Positions 16,677 to 25,907 of a DNA stretch of 64,000 bases are shown here, piece by piece (the first letter of the stretch is position 1; each line of letters begins with the position of its first letter). The translations under genes were made by a program, and so were the position numbers. This DNA is from Mycolicibacterium nivoides (GTDB taxonomy: Bacteria; Actinomycetota; Actinomycetes; Mycobacteriales; Mycobacteriaceae): the NCBI RefSeq assembly GCF_003855255.1, contig NZ_CP034072.1:6366753-6430752 (forward strand), read 5' to 3'. The notes beneath the pieces are model-generated. The model worked only from the letters and a program-made list of their open reading frames with translations, had not been told where the DNA came from and made no database searches.

Positions 16677-17036
16677 CACGAGCGGTGCTCATCACACGCC
16701 ACCCACCAGAACGGAATAGGACTGCTCACGATTCGCCGTCGCGCGGACGATGAACCCCTAGGCTATTGCGGGCTCATCGTCGGACGCTGCACTCTCGATG
16801 AACCAGAGATCGCCTTCGAACTATTCAGACGCTTCCACAATCAGGGTCACGGGACCGAGGCTGCCCGCGCGGTCATGGACGCGGCCTTCGCCACGGGTCG
16901 CCGCCGGATCTGGTCGACGGTGGGCGGGTGGAACAAACCCTCGCTGCGCGTCTTGGCGAAGATCGGATTTGAACACCACCACGAAACGACGGACGATCGT
17001 GGCCGTGCGCTGATCTATCTCCTACGACAAGCCTAG
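16677..17036 (+). pseudogene. GNAT acetyltransferase, N-terminally truncated
   Basis: The frame encodes the C-terminal half of a RimJ/RimL-type acetyltransferase: LGYCGLIVG, then FRRFHNQGHGTEAARAVMDA (acetyl-CoA pyrophosphate loop), GWNKPSLRVLAKIGFEHH and a final strand. An in-frame stop at 16674-16676 closes it upstream. No start codon with a ribosome site precedes the conserved part, so about 60 N-terminal residues are missing. Probably a remnant, unless a non-standard start is used. Confidence 0.6.
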
Positions 17037-17088
17037 GTTGGCCAACCTGTCCGGCAGTCAGCCTTATCGGGCTGGTCGGATCTCGGCG

Positions 17089-17817
17089 CTACAACCGCCT
17101 GACATCGAGGGCTGTCTCTCTCACCTCGGCAGTGCCACGTCGTTCGACGAAGTACGCTCCCGCTGTGTCGTTCTCGGCGACGGCTTCCACGCACTGAGTA
17201 CCGCGGTAAACAAGGCCGGCGCCGTCATCGGAGGCAAACGCTGATGGTAGGACTCCGGTGCCAACCAGCTCATGCAGCAGCGGCCGACGCTGATCCTCGG
17301 AATCGTAGTGCACGCCATTGGCGTAAGGCAGGAACCGCAGCCCGTTGGTAACAGGCCTTAGTTGCGGGCCGAACGAATCGGTGGTGCCGCCGGCATGCCA
17401 GCAGATAGAGCCGGCGGAGACGCCCGTCAACACCACACCGGCCTGCCACGCAGCCCGCAGCGCTTCATCCACGCCATGCAACCGCCACATCGCCAGCAGT
17501 CCTGCGACGCTGCCGCCGAACACCCACACCACATCCTGCTCCAGTAGATGCGCGGTGACATCGTCCACCGTTGGCATCGGGAACAACGCCACATGCGACG
17601 GGACGAAGCCACGGACCTGTGCCGCCTCGGTGAGGTAATGCAGCACCGCTTTATCGTCACCCATCGCCGTCGCCAACAGGCAAACCCGCGGAGGCCGTCC
17701 GGTGACGCCGGAAAGCTCGACCGCATAGTCGGTCATGGCCGTGAACTCGAACCGCGTGCGCTGTCCCGGACCTATCCCGCCGCTGGTCGCCAGAATGGTC
17801 GGCGTGTCAGCAGGCAT
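17089..17817 (-). CDS. Peptidase S51 family (dipeptidase E/cyanophycinase-like)
   Basis: 242 residues from ATG 17817. The nucleophile elbow is GVSAGSICW. ILATSGGIGP is at the N-terminus, VFGGSVAGLLAMW in the middle and FASDDGAGLVYR near the end. S51 peptidases cleave Asp-X dipeptides or cyanophycin. This is the larger, branched group and its substrate is unknown. It is cytoplasmic with no signal peptide and diverges from an F420-dependent enzyme. Confidence 0.8.
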   Translation of the reverse strand: MPADTPTILATSGGIGPGQRTRFEFTAMTDYAVELSGVTGRPPRVCLLATAMGDDKAVLHYLTEAAQVRGFVPSHVALFPMPTVDDVTAHLLEQDVVWVFGGSVAGLLAMWRLHGVDEALRAAWQAGVVLTGVSAGSICWHAGGTTDSFGPQLRPVTNGLRFLPYANGVHYDSEDQRRPLLHELVGTGVLPSAFASDDGAGLVYRGTQCVEAVAENDTAGAYFVERRGTAEVRETALDVRRL

Positions 17818-18014
17818 AGCGCCGACGGTAAGCGCACTGGCCGCCGGCGGGCAATCCACTTTTCCCAACCTCGAGTGAGCGACGCCGCTGGACGTCACGA
17901 CTGTAGTGAGCCGGTGTTGAGGGGGTTCCGCCTCCATCGCGTGCCGATCCGGAATAAACCCCGCACCCGATGAACTTGGCTCAAGAGTCGCCCGTCCCCG
18001 TCTCAGGAGCATCC

Positions 18015-18824
18015 ATGACTCGTCAGATCCGCGTCGCCGTGCAGATCCAGCCCGGCGGTACGCCCGACTACGCCACGTGGCGCGAGGCCGTCCTGGCCGC
18101 CGACGACCTCGGCGTCGACGTAATCTTCGGCTACGACCACTTCCACCGCCCGGCGATGGAGGCCATCGTCGACGGCAAGCCCGTCCTGAACGATGAGCAG
18201 CCCGACGTCGCCAACTTCGAGGGCTGGACCGCGCTCGCGTCGTGGGGCGAGATCACCTCCCACGCCGAGATCGGGCTTCTCGTCACCGGCGTCGGCTACC
18301 GCAACGCGGACCTCCTCGCTGACATGGCACGCACCGTCGACCACATCAGCGGTGGCCGGCTCATCCTTGGTCTTGGCGCGGGGTGGTACGAAAAGGACTA
18401 CACCACCTACGGTTACGACTTCGGCACCTTCGGCTCCCGCTTCGACCTGTTCGACGAGAGCCTGATCCGCATCGAGAACCGGCTGGCCGCGCTGATTCCG
18501 CCGCCCGTGCGCAAACTGCCAATCCTCATCGGCGGCACAGGGCCCAAACGCTCGCTGCCCGCCGTTGCCCGGCACGCCGACATCTGGCACGCGTTCCAGG
18601 ACCTCGACGCTTTCCGCAGGTCCAGCGACCGCGTCGACGAGCTGGCAGCAACCTTCGGCCGCAACGGCGCCGACATCGAACGCTCGACACTCTGGGAGAA
18701 CGCGCACAGTGCCGATGCCTTCCGCGAGGCAGGCGTCACGCTGTTCCAAACCGAACTCACCTCCGACAACGGTTACGACCTCACGTCTCTCAAGGAGGTG
18801 CTCACATGGCGGGACAACGGATGA
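18015..18824 (+). CDS. LLM-class F420-dependent oxidoreductase
   Basis: 269 residues, bacterial-luciferase-like barrel. VAVQIQPGG start, FGYDHFHRPA, GLLVTGVGYRNADLLADMA, HISGGRLILGLGAGWYEKDY and the C-terminal KLPILIGGTGPKRSLPAVA are typical of mycobacterial TIGR-type F420 enzymes. It would transfer hydride between F420 and an unknown substrate. AGGAG lies 6 nt before ATG 18015. Confidence 0.87.
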   Translation: MTRQIRVAVQIQPGGTPDYATWREAVLAADDLGVDVIFGYDHFHRPAMEAIVDGKPVLNDEQPDVANFEGWTALASWGEITSHAEIGLLVTGVGYRNADLLADMARTVDHISGGRLILGLGAGWYEKDYTTYGYDFGTFGSRFDLFDESLIRIENRLAALIPPPVRKLPILIGGTGPKRSLPAVARHADIWHAFQDLDAFRRSSDRVDELAATFGRNGADIERSTLWENAHSADAFREAGVTLFQTELTSDNGYDLTSLKEVLTWRDNG

Positions 18825-18898
18825 CCACGACCGACGCTTGAGCGTTCGGCCTTGGTGGTTTCTGTTGGGACGGAACGGCTTGCGCTGTACTGCCGTCG

Positions 18899-19378
18899 TC
18901 ACCGGAGGTCTTTGATCATTACCAGACCAAGTGGGCCGTTTCCCTGGCCGACTTCGCGAAATCCCTTGCGCTCGTAGAGGCGCTTAGCGGGATTGCGTAC
19001 GTGAACGTTGGTGCAGATCATTTCGACTTGTGGTGAAAGGTCTGCGAACAGCTCGTCCAGAAGCAAGCCGCCAACCCCACCGTCACGCCGTCCGGGTGCG
19101 ACACCAATGCAGAGTTCGGGCAGCGGCGCGCCATCCGCACCGGAGCGCAGTGGCGGACTGCTGTAGTACGTCCACACCGCACCAATGGGCAACTCGCTCC
19201 GATCCTCGGCGATGATCGGTATGACCCCCGGCGGCGGGAGCATCGCGAGCACTTCGTCGTCATCCGGGTCGGGAAGAGGCCGGTCTTCAATAATGCAGGC
19301 GTGGCGGGCCATCTCAACGACGAAGGCGTGGTCGTCAGCGGTTGCTGCCCGAAGCCGCACAGTGGACCGATGGGCCAT
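18899..19378 (-). CDS. GNAT family N-acetyltransferase
   Basis: About 159 residues from ATG 19378 (TVRLRAATADDHAFVVEMA). The acetyl-CoA site is ELCIGVAPGRRDGGVGGLLL, followed by NVHVRNPAKRLYERKGFREV. Complete GNAT fold; substrate unknown. The chosen start fits the usual GNAT beginning, although in-frame starts further upstream exist. A perfect 14-bp inverted repeat covers this start codon and no Shine-Dalgarno is visible, so initiation may be structured or leaderless. Confidence 0.78.
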   Translation of the reverse strand: MAHRSTVRLRAATADDHAFVVEMARHACIIEDRPLPDPDDDEVLAMLPPPGVIPIIAEDRSELPIGAVWTYYSSPPLRSGADGAPLPELCIGVAPGRRDGGVGGLLLDELFADLSPQVEMICTNVHVRNPAKRLYERKGFREVGQGNGPLGLVMIKDLR

Positions 19379-19404
19379 CTGCAGATTGTGGCAGATGGCC
19401 CATC
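19369..19404. repeat. Perfect 14-bp inverted repeat over the GNAT start
   Basis: GATGGGCCATCTGC (19369-19382) and GCAGATGGCCCATC (19391-19404) flank an 8-nt loop. The left arm includes the start codon of the leftward GNAT gene. It may be a regulator site or an mRNA hairpin controlling initiation. Confidence 0.7.
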
Positions 19405-19525
19405 GCGGCAAGTGCATCGTTTGCGGCGGTTGCGGCAGGGGGCCAGCACGGGAATGTGCACTTATCGGGCGGCCATCGGACAAACTAGGACACGCATCCG
19501 ACGCCATGGAGGAACGATCCCGGAA

Positions 19526-21211
19526 ATGACCCCCGTCGCCGAATTCGACTTCATCATTGTGGGAGCAGGCAGTGCCGGCTGCCTACTCGCCAATCGGCTC
19601 AGTGCCAACCCTGCCCACCGTGTGCTCTTGATAGAAGCGGGCGGCAACGACAACTGGTTCTGGATCAAGGTGCCGGTGGGCTATCTGTACACAATCGCCA
19701 ACCCCCGCACCGACTGGTGCTTCACGACCGAGGCCGATCCGGGTCTGGCCGGCCGCAGCATTCACTACGCGCGGGGCCGCGTGATCGGCGGGTGCTCATC
19801 GATCAACGCCATGATCCACATGCGAGGACAGGCAAGCGATTACGACCTGTGGGCACAGGCCACCGGTGACGACCGATGGCGTTGGGGTGGCCCGGACTCC
19901 CCCGGCGAGACACTGACGATCTACAAGGAGTTAGAGCACTACTTCGGCGGAGCCGACGATTGGCACGGCGCCGGCGGGGAGATCCGCGTCGAACGGCCGC
20001 GGGTGCGCTGGAAGATCTTGGACGCCTGGCAGGCGGCCGCTGGCCAGCTGGGCATCGCCGCGATCGAGGAATTCAACCGCGGCGACAACGCCGGCAGCGC
20101 GTACTTTCATGTCAACCAACGGCGCGGCCGGCGCTGGTCGATGGCCGATGCTTTCCTGCATCCCATCGCCCACCGACCCAATCTCACCGTCTACACCCAG
20201 ACCCAAGCCCTGCAGCTGCTGATGGATGATCAGGTCCACGAAGATCAGCGTCGCGGCGCCTGGACCACGGCTCAGCACCGCGCGACCGGCCTGCGGCTGC
20301 TCAAAGACGGCCAAATCGTCGACGTCCGTGCCCGCCGCGAGGTGATCCTGAGCGCTGGATCGATTGGCTCGCCGCACCTCATGCAGGTCTCGGGTCTGGG
20401 CCCAGCCCAGCTGCTCACGCAGCATCACGTGCCGGTGGCAGTCGACCTGCCTGGGGTGGGTGAAAACCTCCAGGACCACCTGCAGCTGCGAACGGTCTAC
20501 CGGATCAAGGGAGCTCCGACCGTCAACACGCTGTACCGGAATTGGATCACCCGTGGAGGCATGGGGCTTCAGTACCTGATGCTGCGATCGGGACCCATGA
20601 CCATGCCGCCCTCTACCTTGGGGGCTTTCGCCAAAAGCGATGCCGCGCTGGCCAGTCCCGATCTGGAGTGGCATGTGCAGCCCTTGTCCTTGCCCAAGTT
20701 CGGCGATCCACTACACCCTTTCGCAGCGATCACTCCCTCGGTCTGCAATCTGCGCCCGAGCTCGCGTGGCCATGTGCGGATAGCCGATGCAGACCCGCTG
20801 ACCTACCCGAAGATTCTCTGCAACTACCTGTCCACTGACGCCGATCGTCAGGCCGCCGTGACCGGACTCCGGATGACCCGGCAGATCATGGCGGCGCCGG
20901 CGTTGGCACGCTACCAACCGCAAGAATTGCTTCCCGGCCCGCAATTGGTGAGCGACGAAGACCTGCAGCAGGCGGCTGGCGAACTGGGTACGACCATTTT
21001 CCACCCGGTGGGCACCTGCACGATGGGATCCTTTGATGCACAAGGCATCCCGAAGTCAGCCGCCTCGGTGCTCGACACTGACTGCCGCGTGTACCGCGTA
21101 GCCGGCCTTCGAGTAGTCGATGCTTCTGCGATGCCCACCATCACTTCCGGCAACACCAACGCGCCGGTCATGCTGATCGCAGAGCGCGCGGCGCGGGCGA
21201 TCCTGGGATAA
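19526..21211 (+). CDS. GMC-family oxidoreductase (choline dehydrogenase-like)
   Basis: 561 residues. FAD dinucleotide fold FIIVGAGSAGCLLANRLS at the N-terminus, GRVIGGCSSINAMIHMRGQ (GMC signature 1), VILSAGSIGSPHLMQVSGLG (signature 2), and the C-terminal catalytic pair in FHPVGTCTMG (His) and TSGNTNAPV (Asn). It oxidises a primary alcohol; the substrate is unknown. GGAGGA lies 12 nt before ATG 19526. It stands alone and diverges from the GNAT gene. Confidence 0.9.
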   Translation: MTPVAEFDFIIVGAGSAGCLLANRLSANPAHRVLLIEAGGNDNWFWIKVPVGYLYTIANPRTDWCFTTEADPGLAGRSIHYARGRVIGGCSSINAMIHMRGQASDYDLWAQATGDDRWRWGGPDSPGETLTIYKELEHYFGGADDWHGAGGEIRVERPRVRWKILDAWQAAAGQLGIAAIEEFNRGDNAGSAYFHVNQRRGRRWSMADAFLHPIAHRPNLTVYTQTQALQLLMDDQVHEDQRRGAWTTAQHRATGLRLLKDGQIVDVRARREVILSAGSIGSPHLMQVSGLGPAQLLTQHHVPVAVDLPGVGENLQDHLQLRTVYRIKGAPTVNTLYRNWITRGGMGLQYLMLRSGPMTMPPSTLGAFAKSDAALASPDLEWHVQPLSLPKFGDPLHPFAAITPSVCNLRPSSRGHVRIADADPLTYPKILCNYLSTDADRQAAVTGLRMTRQIMAAPALARYQPQELLPGPQLVSDEDLQQAAGELGTTIFHPVGTCTMGSFDAQGIPKSAASVLDTDCRVYRVAGLRVVDASAMPTITSGNTNAPVMLIAERAARAILG

Positions 21212-21306
21212 GGCGGCGAATTCTGAGAACTCCTCCAACGTGGCCTTCGCTATGGGTATACGTTTTCCCTTGAAGGGTCTCCGGCTTTCCTGAAGTGTTG
21301 GAAAGC

Positions 21307-21693
21307 ATGAATCGCAACGTGCTCATCCGCATCTTTGCCGCCCTACGGTTCACTACCGGTATCGCCGCGTGGTTGGCTCCGAACACCACCGGTCGGCTCA
21401 TCGGACTCAATTCCGGCCGCGATCAGCCCCTCACCACTCAACTTTTCGGCTCGCGTGAGCTGACGTTGGCAGTCGCGATCACCGATACCGCCTCACCACG
21501 ATTGCAGACGCGAGCGCTGCAGCTAGGACTGCTCACCGATCTCCTGGACGTCATCGCCGCCGTGCGCGGGGTCCGAGCCCGCACCTTGTCGGCTACTGGC
21601 GCCATCCTCGCCGGAGGCGGCGCTGCATTTTTCGCCGGATTAGGAGTCGCGGCACTCAAAGGGCGAGCACAGTCGGCACTGAGTTCGGCCTAG
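21307..21693 (+). CDS. Small DUF4267-like membrane protein
   Basis: 128 residues with three or four hydrophobic segments: the N-terminus, FGSRELTLAVAITD, LLTDLLDVIAAVRG and AILAGGGAAFFAGLG. The FGSRE(L)xL motif before a helix is common in DUF4267/DUF4345-like proteins of unknown function. ATG 21307 is chosen; an in-frame TTG lies 12 nt upstream. Confidence 0.65.
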   Translation: MNRNVLIRIFAALRFTTGIAAWLAPNTTGRLIGLNSGRDQPLTTQLFGSRELTLAVAITDTASPRLQTRALQLGLLTDLLDVIAAVRGVRARTLSATGAILAGGGAAFFAGLGVAALKGRAQSALSSA

Positions 21694-21802
21694 CACTTAG
21701 GGCACCGTGCATTAACGACACCTCTGGCCGCCGAGTTTGCATAGTCGCTCAACATGATGGGCATTCGACTTGGAGGTGGTCAGAACGGGAAGGACGTGGG
21801 TG

Positions 21803-24412
21803 ATGGGCTCTCACGACAAGGTTCGGGTTCGCGGCGCGCGCGAGCACAATCTGAGGAACGTCGATGTGGATGTGCCGCGCGACGCCCTCGTTGCGTTCAC
21901 CGGTGTGTCGGGATCGGGCAAGTCCTCCCTGGCCTTCGGGACACTGTTCGCCGAATCCCAGCGTCGGTATCTGGAATCCGTTGCGCCATATGCCCGTCGT
22001 CTGATTGACCAGGTGGGCGTTCCGGATGTCGATTCGATCGAAGGCATGCCTCCCGCCGTCGCACTTCGACAGCAGCGCGGTGCGACCAGCACACGGTCAT
22101 CGGTCGGTAGCGTCACAACACTGTCCAGCCTCATCCGCATGCTGTACTCACGGGCGGGTAACTATCCGGCGAATCAGCCGATGCTCTTCGCAGAAGACTT
22201 CTCCCCCAACACGCCTCAAGGCGCCTGCCCCAAGTGTCATGGCATGGGCCGCGTATACGAAGTGACCGAAGCACTGATGGTGCCGGACCCGAAGCTGACG
22301 ATCCGTGAGCGCGCCATTGCCTCGTGGCCACCCGCCTGGTACGGCCAGAACCTGCGGGACATCCTGGTCTCGCTCGGCTACGACGTCGACACCCCGTGGG
22401 AAAAGCTGCCGCGCAAAGATCGCGAGTGGATCCTGTTCACCGAAGATCGCCCAACGGTGCCGGTCTACGCCGGCCTCACCCCGAAGGAAACCCGCCGCGC
22501 CATCAAGGACGACTGGGAACCCAGTTACCAGGGCACCTTCATCGGTGCGCGCCGATACGTTCTCGACACGTTCGCCACCACCAAGAGCGCCGGCGTCAAG
22601 AAGCGCGTCTCGCAGTTCGTCGGGAGCGGCCCATGCCCGGCGTGCCACGGAAAGCGCCTGAAACCCGAGGCGCTTTCGGTGACCTTCGAAGGTCTCGACA
22701 TCGCCGCACTGTCGAGGCTCACGCTGGATCAACTCGCCGCGCTCTGCAGCACCGTGCTCAGCCCGCAGTGGGCGCCGGCCACCTCCGGTGAGGTACTCGA
22801 CCAGAAAGCGCGCAAGTCAGCCGTCGAGGCCCGGGTCGCTGCGGGAGGGGCCGCACATACCGCCGCACCGGATGTTCGGCAGACGCCCAACATGTCGGCC
22901 GAAAAGCGCGCCGCGGCACAACGATTGGTGTCCGACCTTCAGGAGCGACTGCAACCGCTGATCGACCTGGGTCTGGGATACCTGTCACTGGCCCGGAGCA
23001 CACCAACGTTGTCGGGAGGAGAGTTGCAGCGCGTCCGGCTCGCGACGCAGCTCTCATCTCAACTTTTCGGCGTCGTGTACGTCCTGGATGAGCCGTCGGC
23101 CGGTCTGCATCCTCGCGACCGGGACGCGTTGCGCGACATCCTGCAGGGACTCAAGCGCAGCGGGAACAGCGTCTTCGTGGTCGAGCACTCGCTCGATGTC
23201 ATCGCCGCCGGAGACTGGCTGGTCGATATCGGGCCCGGTGCCGGCGTAGATGGCGGTCAGATTCTCTACAGCGGGCCGCCGGCGGGCCTGGCGAACGTCA
23301 CTGAATCCGTCACGCGCCGTTATCTCTTCAGTACGGGTGCGCGGATCGATCCGCGCACACCACGGGACCGAAACGACTGGCTGGAACTCGCCGATGTGCG
23401 GCGTAACAACCTGCACGACATCTCCGTCTCGGTCCCCTTGCGCTGCCTCACCGCCGTGACAGGAGTGTCCGGGTCGGGGAAGTCGAGCCTCGTCGCGCAC
23501 GCGCTCGCCGAGATCGTCGGTGACCACCTGGGCCGCCCCGTCCGCTTCGACGACTCGGGTGACGACGACCTACTCGCCGAGGCCGCGCCTCCCGCCTCGG
23601 GTGAAGTTGTAGGCGACCCCCGCGGCGTGCGCAGAGTCGTCTGCATCGACCAGAAACCGATCGGCCGCACCCCACGATCCAATGTCGCCACCTACACCGG
23701 GGTCTTCGACCACATCCGACGACGGTTCGCCGAGACCCCGGAGGCACAAGATCGCGGGTACAAACCCGGGCGGTTCTCCTTCAACGTCGCTGGCGGACGC
23801 TGTCCAACCTGCGAAGGCGAAGGGTGGGTGATGGTCGAGCTGCTGTTCCTGCCCAGCGTCTACAGCCCATGCCCGGACTGCCACGGAACCCGCTACAACG
23901 CCGAGACTCTCGCCATCCGATGGCGTGGACGCAACATCGCTGAGGTGCTGGAACTCAGCACCTCAGCGGCCCGAGAGTTCTTCGACGGCGAGGCCGACAT
24001 TCTTCGAGCGCTGGAGGCCCTCTGCGATGTCGGACTCGGCTATCTCCAGCTCGGACAACCAGCCACTGAGCTGTCGGGCGGCGAGGCGCAGCGCGTCAAG
24101 CTCGCCGGCGAACTGCAACGCGCTCACCGTGGCGACACGCTCTATCTGCTGGACGAGCCCACTGCGGGACTACACCCCGCCGACACCGACCGGCTGCTCG
24201 CACATCTGCACCGACTCGTCGATGCAGGCAACACCGTGGTTGCCGCCGAACTGGACATGCGAGTGGTCGCACAGGCCGACTACGTCATCGACATGGGTCC
24301 CGGTGCCGGGGCGGCAGGTGGCCGCATCGTCGCCACGGGTACTCCTGCGGAGATTGCGGTGTGCCCGGACAGCGCCACCGCCCCCTATTTGGCTGCTGAG
24401 CTCGCCCACTGA
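21803..24412 (+). CDS. UvrA-like ABC ATPase (class II/UvrA2 type)
   Basis: About 869 residues. Two ABC cassettes with P-loops GVSGSGKSS (near residue 34 and again near 555) and signatures LSGGELQRV and LSGGEAQRV. It keeps zinc-knuckle motifs (CPKCHG, CPACHG, CPTCEG, CPDCHG). It is shorter than canonical UvrA (about 950), as in UvrA2/DrrC-like paralogues that lack or reduce the UvrB-interaction domain and are linked to tolerance of DNA-binding drugs. The housekeeping uvrA is expected elsewhere. AAGGA lies upstream of ATG 21803. Confidence 0.85.
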   Translation: MGSHDKVRVRGAREHNLRNVDVDVPRDALVAFTGVSGSGKSSLAFGTLFAESQRRYLESVAPYARRLIDQVGVPDVDSIEGMPPAVALRQQRGATSTRSSVGSVTTLSSLIRMLYSRAGNYPANQPMLFAEDFSPNTPQGACPKCHGMGRVYEVTEALMVPDPKLTIRERAIASWPPAWYGQNLRDILVSLGYDVDTPWEKLPRKDREWILFTEDRPTVPVYAGLTPKETRRAIKDDWEPSYQGTFIGARRYVLDTFATTKSAGVKKRVSQFVGSGPCPACHGKRLKPEALSVTFEGLDIAALSRLTLDQLAALCSTVLSPQWAPATSGEVLDQKARKSAVEARVAAGGAAHTAAPDVRQTPNMSAEKRAAAQRLVSDLQERLQPLIDLGLGYLSLARSTPTLSGGELQRVRLATQLSSQLFGVVYVLDEPSAGLHPRDRDALRDILQGLKRSGNSVFVVEHSLDVIAAGDWLVDIGPGAGVDGGQILYSGPPAGLANVTESVTRRYLFSTGARIDPRTPRDRNDWLELADVRRNNLHDISVSVPLRCLTAVTGVSGSGKSSLVAHALAEIVGDHLGRPVRFDDSGDDDLLAEAAPPASGEVVGDPRGVRRVVCIDQKPIGRTPRSNVATYTGVFDHIRRRFAETPEAQDRGYKPGRFSFNVAGGRCPTCEGEGWVMVELLFLPSVYSPCPDCHGTRYNAETLAIRWRGRNIAEVLELSTSAAREFFDGEADILRALEALCDVGLGYLQLGQPATELSGGEAQRVKLAGELQRAHRGDTLYLLDEPTAGLHPADTDRLLAHLHRLVDAGNTVVAAELDMRVVAQADYVIDMGPGAGAAGGRIVATGTPAEIAVCPDSATAPYLAAELAH

Positions 24413-24520
24413 CCAATCCCTTTGGCACCGATCGTGATAACCGTGGCAACCTTCGAGTGTCCGTCCGCCGCGGTCGCGGCATTAGTCAGCGTGCAAGACG
24501 AAGAACAAGAAGCCCGCCCA

Positions 24521-25126
24521 CTACAGCCCCGACGGTACGACCTTGCCGTTGATTGTCACCTCGACCTGGCTGGTCTTCGTGTTGTACGCGATCTGACCGT
24601 GCTCGAATGTCTCCACGAGCAGATCCCCGTCGGCGGTCTCGTCACTCGTGGGTGCACCCAACGGACCCACCGAGCCGTTGTCGCCGGTGACCGCGGGCAC
24701 GCCGTCCGGATTGCGTGGGACATTCCAGGCCTCCCGGATCTTGCCCCGGGTGATATATGCAGGCGTGCCCGTCTCCTTGTTCTTGGCGGTGATCACCCCG
24801 CCCTGAAACTGCTGGAACACCACGCCGCTCTCACGTGCTCCCGCGTTGCGGTCACCCGTCAGTGGCTTGCCGAGAGCCTGCTTCTGCTCCTCAGTTGCCG
24901 ACGCGTATTTGGCAGCGATCGGGCCGGTCAGCGTCACCTCGACGTCTCTCTCCCCGATGAGCTTCACTTCGGCAGGCGGGGCCGGGGCTACAGGCGTGGA
25001 AGTGGCGATCAACCCGACCTGAGGCGGCGCCGAGGTATCGACGCTCTGGCCATTGCTGCAGCCCACGATGATGAGAGCGACGGCGGACAGGCCGGCGAGT
25101 GCGGTATGGCGTGCGATCGTCCTCAT
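24521..25126 (-). CDS. Lipoprotein with LGFP-like repeats
   Basis: 201 residues. Signal sequence with lipobox ending IIVGC, so acylated at Cys 23. The mature part has LGFP-type blocks: GPIAAKYASA, GVVFQQFQGGVITAKN, ITRGKIREAW, and a second set in GSVGPLGAPTSDE and LLVETFEHGQIAYN. LGFP repeats are thought to bind cell-wall polysaccharide. It probably sits at the membrane-wall interface. Convergent to the UvrA-like gene. Confidence 0.75.
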   Translation of the reverse strand: MRTIARHTALAGLSAVALIIVGCSNGQSVDTSAPPQVGLIATSTPVAPAPPAEVKLIGERDVEVTLTGPIAAKYASATEEQKQALGKPLTGDRNAGARESGVVFQQFQGGVITAKNKETGTPAYITRGKIREAWNVPRNPDGVPAVTGDNGSVGPLGAPTSDETADGDLLVETFEHGQIAYNTKTSQVEVTINGKVVPSGL

Positions 25127-25301
25127 GCAGTTCCCCTCACGTCTTTCATGTGGTGTGGGTCAAGTTACGGCCGAACCCTCGCCCGGCCGGGACTATAACC
25201 GAACCTCTTGAGTGGCGCAGGCGATCTATGGCCCGGTCGCCCCATGCGTGCTGCAGTCGATCGGCTTCAGAACGGTGCGAGCTTGGCCGGCCCAATCGCC
25301 T

Positions 25302-25730
25302 CTAGGTGCAGGGATATTGCCTGTTCAGCACGCAATTCGACGGTGGCGAGTAGAAGCCGGTCAGCACGCCTCGCATACCACCGGTGGCGGAACCGCCCGG
25401 CGGAATGATGCGATTCCAGTTCGCGGGTCCGACGACATAATGCGTGCCGTATTGCGCGAACGTGCTGCTCCACGTGTGTGAGATGGATTCGCCCGCCGGC
25501 AAGTCGAATTCGAGCCGCCAATCCGTCATCGGCACCGCGCTCGCATTGACGATGGTGAAGTGGGCGATGAAACCGGTCTGCCACGTCGATGACACCGACA
25601 ACCTCGCGGCGGCCGCAGCCGCACGAGCTACCGGAGTGACCGCGAGTCCAGAGGCGGCAACTATCGACGCCGCCATCGTTATGTGAAGCGCTGTACTCCA
25701 GCGCTTCACATATTTGCCCAGTCCGGCCAC
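25302..25730 (-). CDS. Secreted CBM2-type protein, Rv1987 orthologue
   Basis: About 142 residues from GTG 25730. Signal peptide (KRWSTALHITMAAS, cleavage after VARAA). The mature part is one carbohydrate-binding module 2: LSVSSTWQTGFIAHFTIVNA, WRLEFDLPAGESI, GPANWNRIIPPGGSATGG, and CVLNRQYPCT with the disulphide pair. It closely resembles M. tuberculosis Rv1987, an exported cellulose/chitin-binding-like protein without a catalytic domain. The exact start is uncertain (TTG 25751 is also in frame). A strong hairpin lies in the signal-peptide codons. Confidence 0.82.
   Translation of the reverse strand: MAGLGKYVKRWSTALHITMAASIVAASGLAVTPVARAAAAAARLSVSSTWQTGFIAHFTIVNASAVPMTDWRLEFDLPAGESISHTWSSTFAQYGTHYVVGPANWNRIIPPGGSATGGMRGVLTGFYSPPSNCVLNRQYPCT
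25682..25710. repeat. Perfect 12-bp inverted repeat inside signal-peptide codons
   Basis: TGTGAAGCGCTG (25682-25693) and CAGCGCTTCACA (25699-25710) flank a 5-nt loop, about 20-50 nt downstream of the start of the leftward CBM2 gene. It could be an mRNA hairpin or a protein-binding site. Confidence 0.65.
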
Positions 25731-25907
25731 AGCAGCCAACACTAAGGCCAAGCAATCGATATCGGCCCTCGCATCGCGGGTGCGCTGCGGGACCTTTGCT
25801 CAACTGAAACCATCGCGAAATTTTTGCCACCTACGCCGCACTCGTGGTTTGCCGAGGGTCGAATCGCCGGAAAGCTCCCTTCCCCCGCCGACGCGGCGGT
25901 GACACTG

